A program made the position numbers and the translations under genes. Positions 59,943-64,000 of a stretch of DNA of 64,000 nucleotides are shown here, piece by piece (position 1 is the first letter of the stretch; each line of letters starts with the position of its first letter). Origin of the DNA: Rhodamnia argentea (Eukaryota > Streptophyta > Magnoliopsida > Myrtales > Myrtaceae); the NCBI RefSeq assembly GCF_020921035.1, contig NC_063151.1:31130934-31194933 (forward strand), written 5' to 3'. Below the pieces are notes generated by a model. It was not told the DNA's origin. It saw nothing but the letters and a program-made list of their open reading frames with translations, and searched no databases.

Positions 59943-62392
59943 ATGGCCATCGCAGCGGTCGCCGCCGTGGCCTGGCCGTCGTCGACGGTGGCTTTGGCGC
60001 GAAAACTGCCTAAATGCGCTTTCAATTCTTTCATCTCCGCCTCCTATTCTTCTTCTCCTTCTCCTTCGCCTGCGGCGAGGAAGCTCGTCTTCTATTCCAA
60101 GCCCGGTTGCTGTTTGTGCGATGGCCTCAAAGAGAAGCTCCAAGCAGCCTTCCTGATTTCCGGTCCGGACTCTCTGGGGGACGTCGATTTGCAGGTATGA
60201 ATGCGCATGTTTAGTGTGGCTGCGGGAACAAGGTCTGGTTCCGATTGTTGTTACTTCTAGTATTCGGAATGTGAAAGTGTTAATCGTGGATGTTTGAGTG
60301 CAGTTTTTCCGCGAATTGAGTTTTCTGTTTCATGATACTTTGCGCAGGTTAGGGATATAACGAGCAACCCGGAGTGGGAGAGAGCTTACCAGTACGAGAT
60401 ACCCGTGCTGGCCAAAGTGCTCTCTGATGGTTCTGAGGTAAGGCTTGGGGATTGTCGACTGTTTGAACCTTCATTTTCTGTCAAAAGAGTCAAGGTTTTT
60501 CTCTTGTTGAAGCAATTCGTTCAAGGAATGGGATATGGTTGATGCGCTGTAGATACGTATCGGATTAGATATGAGTGGGAGTAGACCTGATTATACGAAA
60601 TGGCGGGTTCATAGGGTATGGATTAAACAACACGTGGCAACCGAATAGATGCCATCCATGCCAATTCATGGAGCAACAGGGAATAATGCGGTACATTAAG
60701 GTGCTATTCAAAGCTGGCTGCTTAGTAAGTCCTTGCTTCTTCCGTGTCTTTGTAACATGTACTCACAAGAGACCTGTGAGGAGGAAGGACAAGAGTTTAG
60801 GCTGAGGTGAGACGAATTGACTCGGGGAACGGCGATAGCATGTACTAGTCTAGCTGGAAAACTCTCTAAAGTGTCTACGGAGCTTAAGGGTTTAGAACTA
60901 TTTAGGCTTGATATGTGGATATCTTTCCATTCTGTTTGGTAGACTACTTTGTCTCACTGTTTTTAACGCCATTTGAATGCAGGGGTTTTTAGTTATGTAT
61001 TAGTTGTCATTTGTCAATTGCCAGTCAACTTTTGGGCGTGCATGGCAACACTTCTGCTTTAGAAATTAACTTCCGACCAGAAGTTGATTTTTCTACTTCT
61101 AGAGAGAAGTAATTTTTTTACTTCTTCAAGTGGTTTCAAAACTATTCTGGAGCATAAAAATACTCCGGATGTAAAAAAATAAAGTTGCGTAACCAAACAG
61201 ATTCCTATTCCAGAAGTTGCGTTACCAAACGGATTTATGTCCCAAAAGCATTTCTGCTTCTAGAGTAAAAACTCTACTCTAGAAGTGTTGTCATGTGCGT
61301 CTACAATCTTTAGGGATCTTGAAGTAGCTCCAAAACTACTTTTGAGCAAAAAAATACTATAGAAGTAGAAAAATGAAGTTATCTAACCAAACGAATTTCT
61401 GCTCCAGAAATTGCATTATCAAACAGATTTCTGCTCTATAAGCATTTGTGGAGCAGAAATTCTACTCCAGAAATGTTGTCATGCGCCCCTACAATCTTTA
61501 GGGATGGATTTCGTGACACAATTTTTTCTTCTGATGGTGTTTATATTGTGATAGAGAAGGAAAATATCAGACATTATCCACTCTCCGATGAATGCTTGCT
61601 TAGCCTTCCATCAAATAGTTCCGAATTCGATTCTTCCCTTGTTCTATGCTGCCTTGTGCTATGATTTGTCGACCAAGTATAACTGCATAGCCTTTGGCCT
61701 GTGCCAGATTGGTCAAAATTGGCTTGAACTTTTTCTTGGTCAAATTTTAAAAGTCTTCAATCTACACCTATATGAAAAAGATAACCTACAATTGGCAATT
61801 TATGTCTGCATTGGGCCGCCATTCTTGACTGTAGAAGATTGCATTTCTTCCATTGAAGTTTCCTTGTTTCTGTCTGGTTTTGAATGATTGAAGCTGAACA
61901 TACTGAGTAGCATGTGTAATGTCTTCAATTCTACATAGGCTAGATCTCTCATTTCAGTCCCCCTAGATTGGATTGAATTGGTATTGGACCACTGCAAATT
62001 TATTCCCTGCCGAACATGTTGTGAACCGATTGAAGCTCACTAAAAGAAGGCCAAAGGAAACATTGAAGCTCCTGAAAAGAAGGCCATCAAAGGTCTCATT
62101 TTTTGAAACTGCTTAGTTATCGACAATGATGAGGCAATTATCCTGAACTTGCTTCCCTCCAAAATCTTTGATTGTGCCTTTATCATTTGCCTGATATGCA
62201 AGAAGCCTTCTAAATTTTCTTCTAAATCAACCAAACCTGATTGGTTTATTATGCTTGGGTTCTAACTTTTACATTGCATTTCCTGGACATATCTAACTGA
62301 ATTCTGTACTTTAGGAAATTTTGCCTATATTGTCTCCTCGCCTTGGAGTGGAGCTCATCCAAAAGAAGATAGCCGCTGCACTGAAACAATGA
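59943..62392 (+). CDS. Glutaredoxin-like protein (DUF836), organelle-type leader
   Basis: Three exons, 59943-60194, 60348-60437 and 62315-62392, all phase 0, encode 139 aa. After a leader of about 45 residues rich in Ala, Ser and Pro (likely plastid or mitochondrial targeting), the protein has KLVFYSKPGCCLCDGLKEKL with a redox-type Cys56-x-x-Cys59 pair. Exon 2 carries the thioredoxin-fold cis-proline region (YEIPVLAKV), and exon 3 ends in LSPRLGVELIQKKI. This matches the glutaredoxin-like DUF836 family, small thioredoxin-fold proteins of poorly known function. The second intron is 1.9 kb and holds a MITE. Full length compares well with the family core of about 80-90 residues plus targeting peptide. 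Confidence 0.88.
61034..61488. mobile_element. MITE with duplicated right half, in intron 2
   Basis: The left end gggcgtgcatggcaacacttct belongs to the GGGTGCGCATG family. Two right ends are present: gttgtcatgtgcgtctacaa near 61288 and gttgtcatgcgcccctacaa near 61476, each followed by tctttagggat. The interior block accaaac-gatttctg-tcc occurs four times. The element and flanking bases have therefore been partly duplicated in tandem. Confidence 0.7.
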
Positions 62393-63894
62393 GATTTGCT
62401 AATACTCCATTTATGGAGACTTGAGTATCGAATGCACAATTTGTTTCACAGGTCTTATTCCTTTGCTGATCCTTAATCATGCTTAATTTCTGTGCCTTCG
62501 CCCCTCGACAAAGTGGTAAAAATTTTAACGTTGGTTCCCTTAATTGTTATTCAGTTCTTAATCCTTATACTCCTTCCCCTAGTGTCCATTATGTTAGATT
62601 TCACAACATATTCTTGCTGGGTCAAAATTTCAGTCTGAAGATGTTTTGTTTCCGTACTTTAATCCTGGTACTTTTTAGGCGTGTTGCCCCCTGCCAATGC
62701 AGGAAGGCACTCATACCTCTCGCATAAACAGCATGTAAGTCAAATAGAATGGCGGACGACTATCCTGTGAATTGTACTTTTTACTCTGTAGGATTCTTTG
62801 CGAAGGCTTCTGTCTCCGCATCCTGTACTCCTGTCTTAGATCGCCCCCAAAATAAGAAGAGTAGCACATTGAAACAATGACCAGCTTTCTTTCGTCCTCC
62901 TATCATTTCCTTTCACAGTTTTAAGTTCAGCACAAGTAATTTCATGTCATCGACGTACGAAAGGCCCCAACGGTGCGAGAATTCTCACTCTCCACTGAGT
63001 TGGGGTATTGCAATTTAGATGGCCTAGGGTTTTCTCTTTTGGGAAAAGTGTCGCGTGGACTTGGCGCACTCGCAGCCAGTGGATTTGGTGGGATTTCCAC
63101 TGTGAATGGTGATCAATGGCTATAATTGTCCCGGTTCATTTAAATAAAGATCTAGGCAGGGTTTTGCCTTGTTTTTCTTGTCGTGTATAATTCGCCTTGC
63201 TTTTAGCTCCTCGAGTTTTTAGGCCAACACAGAAAGTCCCTCCGAAAACCAACACTGAAGCTTGTGTCCATCACAGGTTGAGAGACAGCATCAGTCATCA
63301 CAACAATTACCAACGTCGATAGCGGCGGTCCAGCATGATTGACTAACATCGATATCGTCCTTTTGACCAAAAAGTGGAATCCATTGTCCTTTTCACCGCC
63401 TTTTTATCTTTCTTCATTCATACTTTACACTCGAGGAGAACACCTCATTCGACTGGTTAAAAGAAGAAGCATTGGTCGTGTTAACACAACATAATTTCCT
63501 TTGGGCTAAGTCACAAGAAATCAATTACTTGCAAATTTACCGGTCAACAGTGCAAATTGTCTGTCCTCCCCTTATTGGATCTTGAAGCCGGAACTCGATA
63601 TGGTGTTAGGGAGTTGGCCTCAATGACACTTTTGGCATAGCTTCGAGAAAAATTAACGGCTTCTTCTATGCCAAAAAATGTTACTGTCCTACTTTTTTGG
63701 ATCATATTTTCTAGAGACTATTCAATCAATTATCAAAGCAAAGCAAAAGAAAGGTAGATGCTTTGCTTGTAGGTCTGAAACACTATATGATGCATACAAC
63801 ACTCATTTTTCGTGAAAAGTGAGGCCTTTCTTCAATTCTTATCTTCTCTCATGTCATCATCTTCTCCTTTATGCTGAAATGTTGTGCTTGTAGC
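62393..63894. other. 3' flank of the glutaredoxin-like gene, no further gene
   Basis: The first few hundred bases may be untranslated transcript. The rest has only short open frames and no recognised repeat. Confidence 0.5.
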
Positions 63895-64000
63895 TAGATA
63901 TGTCAAACAAGTGGGTTGGGACATAAATGGTCCAACAAAAAATGACTCATTTATTGCAATGCGAATTAATTGGCCCACATCCGCCCTGCCCCGACCCGAT
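63895..64000. mobile_element. Probable hAT-like element, cut by window end
   Basis: Begins tagatatgtcaaacaagtgg, a form of the TAGAGGTGTCAA terminus at 21553. It runs into ccctgccccgacccgat, the GC-rich inner part of such elements. The right end lies outside the window. Confidence 0.45.

Overview
The window is nuclear DNA of a flowering plant. Its genes have GT-AG introns, plastid-type leader peptides, CT-rich leaders and TATA boxes. They are separated by AT-rich DNA full of small non-autonomous transposons. Seven protein-coding genes can be supported. Every exon chain given here was joined by hand from splice signals and stays in frame. A woody eudicot, possibly Myrtaceae (Eucalyptus-like), is my guess from the style of the repeats; that part is weak.

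Layout of genes: (1) 5356-10905 +, DIS3L2/SOV 3'-5' exoribonuclease, 7 exons, 1113 aa. (2) 13132-16444 +, an unnamed OB-fold/zinc-cysteine protein, 7 exons, 419 aa. (3) 20350-18158 -, a 94-aa two-helix membrane protein, 2 exons with a 1.9-kb intron. (4) 28434-29966 +, the GRAS regulator NSP2, intronless, with a miR171h-type target site. (5) 32994-36282 +, a class I/II PLP aminotransferase (kynurenine aminotransferase-like), 2 exons, 455 aa. (6) 38822-40893 +, a membrane-anchored MORN-repeat protein, 3 exons, 440 aa. (7) 52131-51460 -, an AP2/ERF factor of the ERF012/013/014 type, intronless. (8) 59943-62392 +, a glutaredoxin-like (DUF836) protein, 3 exons, 139 aa. That is eight loci if the unnamed OB-fold gene is counted with the seven recognisable or well-formed ones. 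From memory, DIS3L2/SOV, the aminotransferase, the MORN gene and the ERF correspond to Arabidopsis At1g77680, At1g77670, At1g77660 and At1g77640, so the window looks like an old conserved gene block expanded by repeats and carrying extra genes.

Layout of repeats: a family of MITE-like elements with terminal repeats near GGGTGCGCATGGTAACACTTC has about seven copies. One lies about 90 bp upstream of gene 3 and one in an intron of gene 8. A second family resembles non-autonomous Mutator elements: two copies have 9-bp target duplications, and one copy is interrupted by a fragment of the plastid gene ycf2. There are also hAT-like and Harbinger-like elements, two LTR-like fragments, and a 1.56-kb tandem array of a ~175-bp unit at 57774-59336.

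The genes do not form a pathway. NSP2, with its miR171h site, is the clearest regulatory locus. I see no CRISPR, rRNA or convincing tRNA gene. No clearly new multi-gene system is visible; the best candidates for undescribed biology are the OB-fold gene, the 94-aa membrane protein and the nested plastid insertion.
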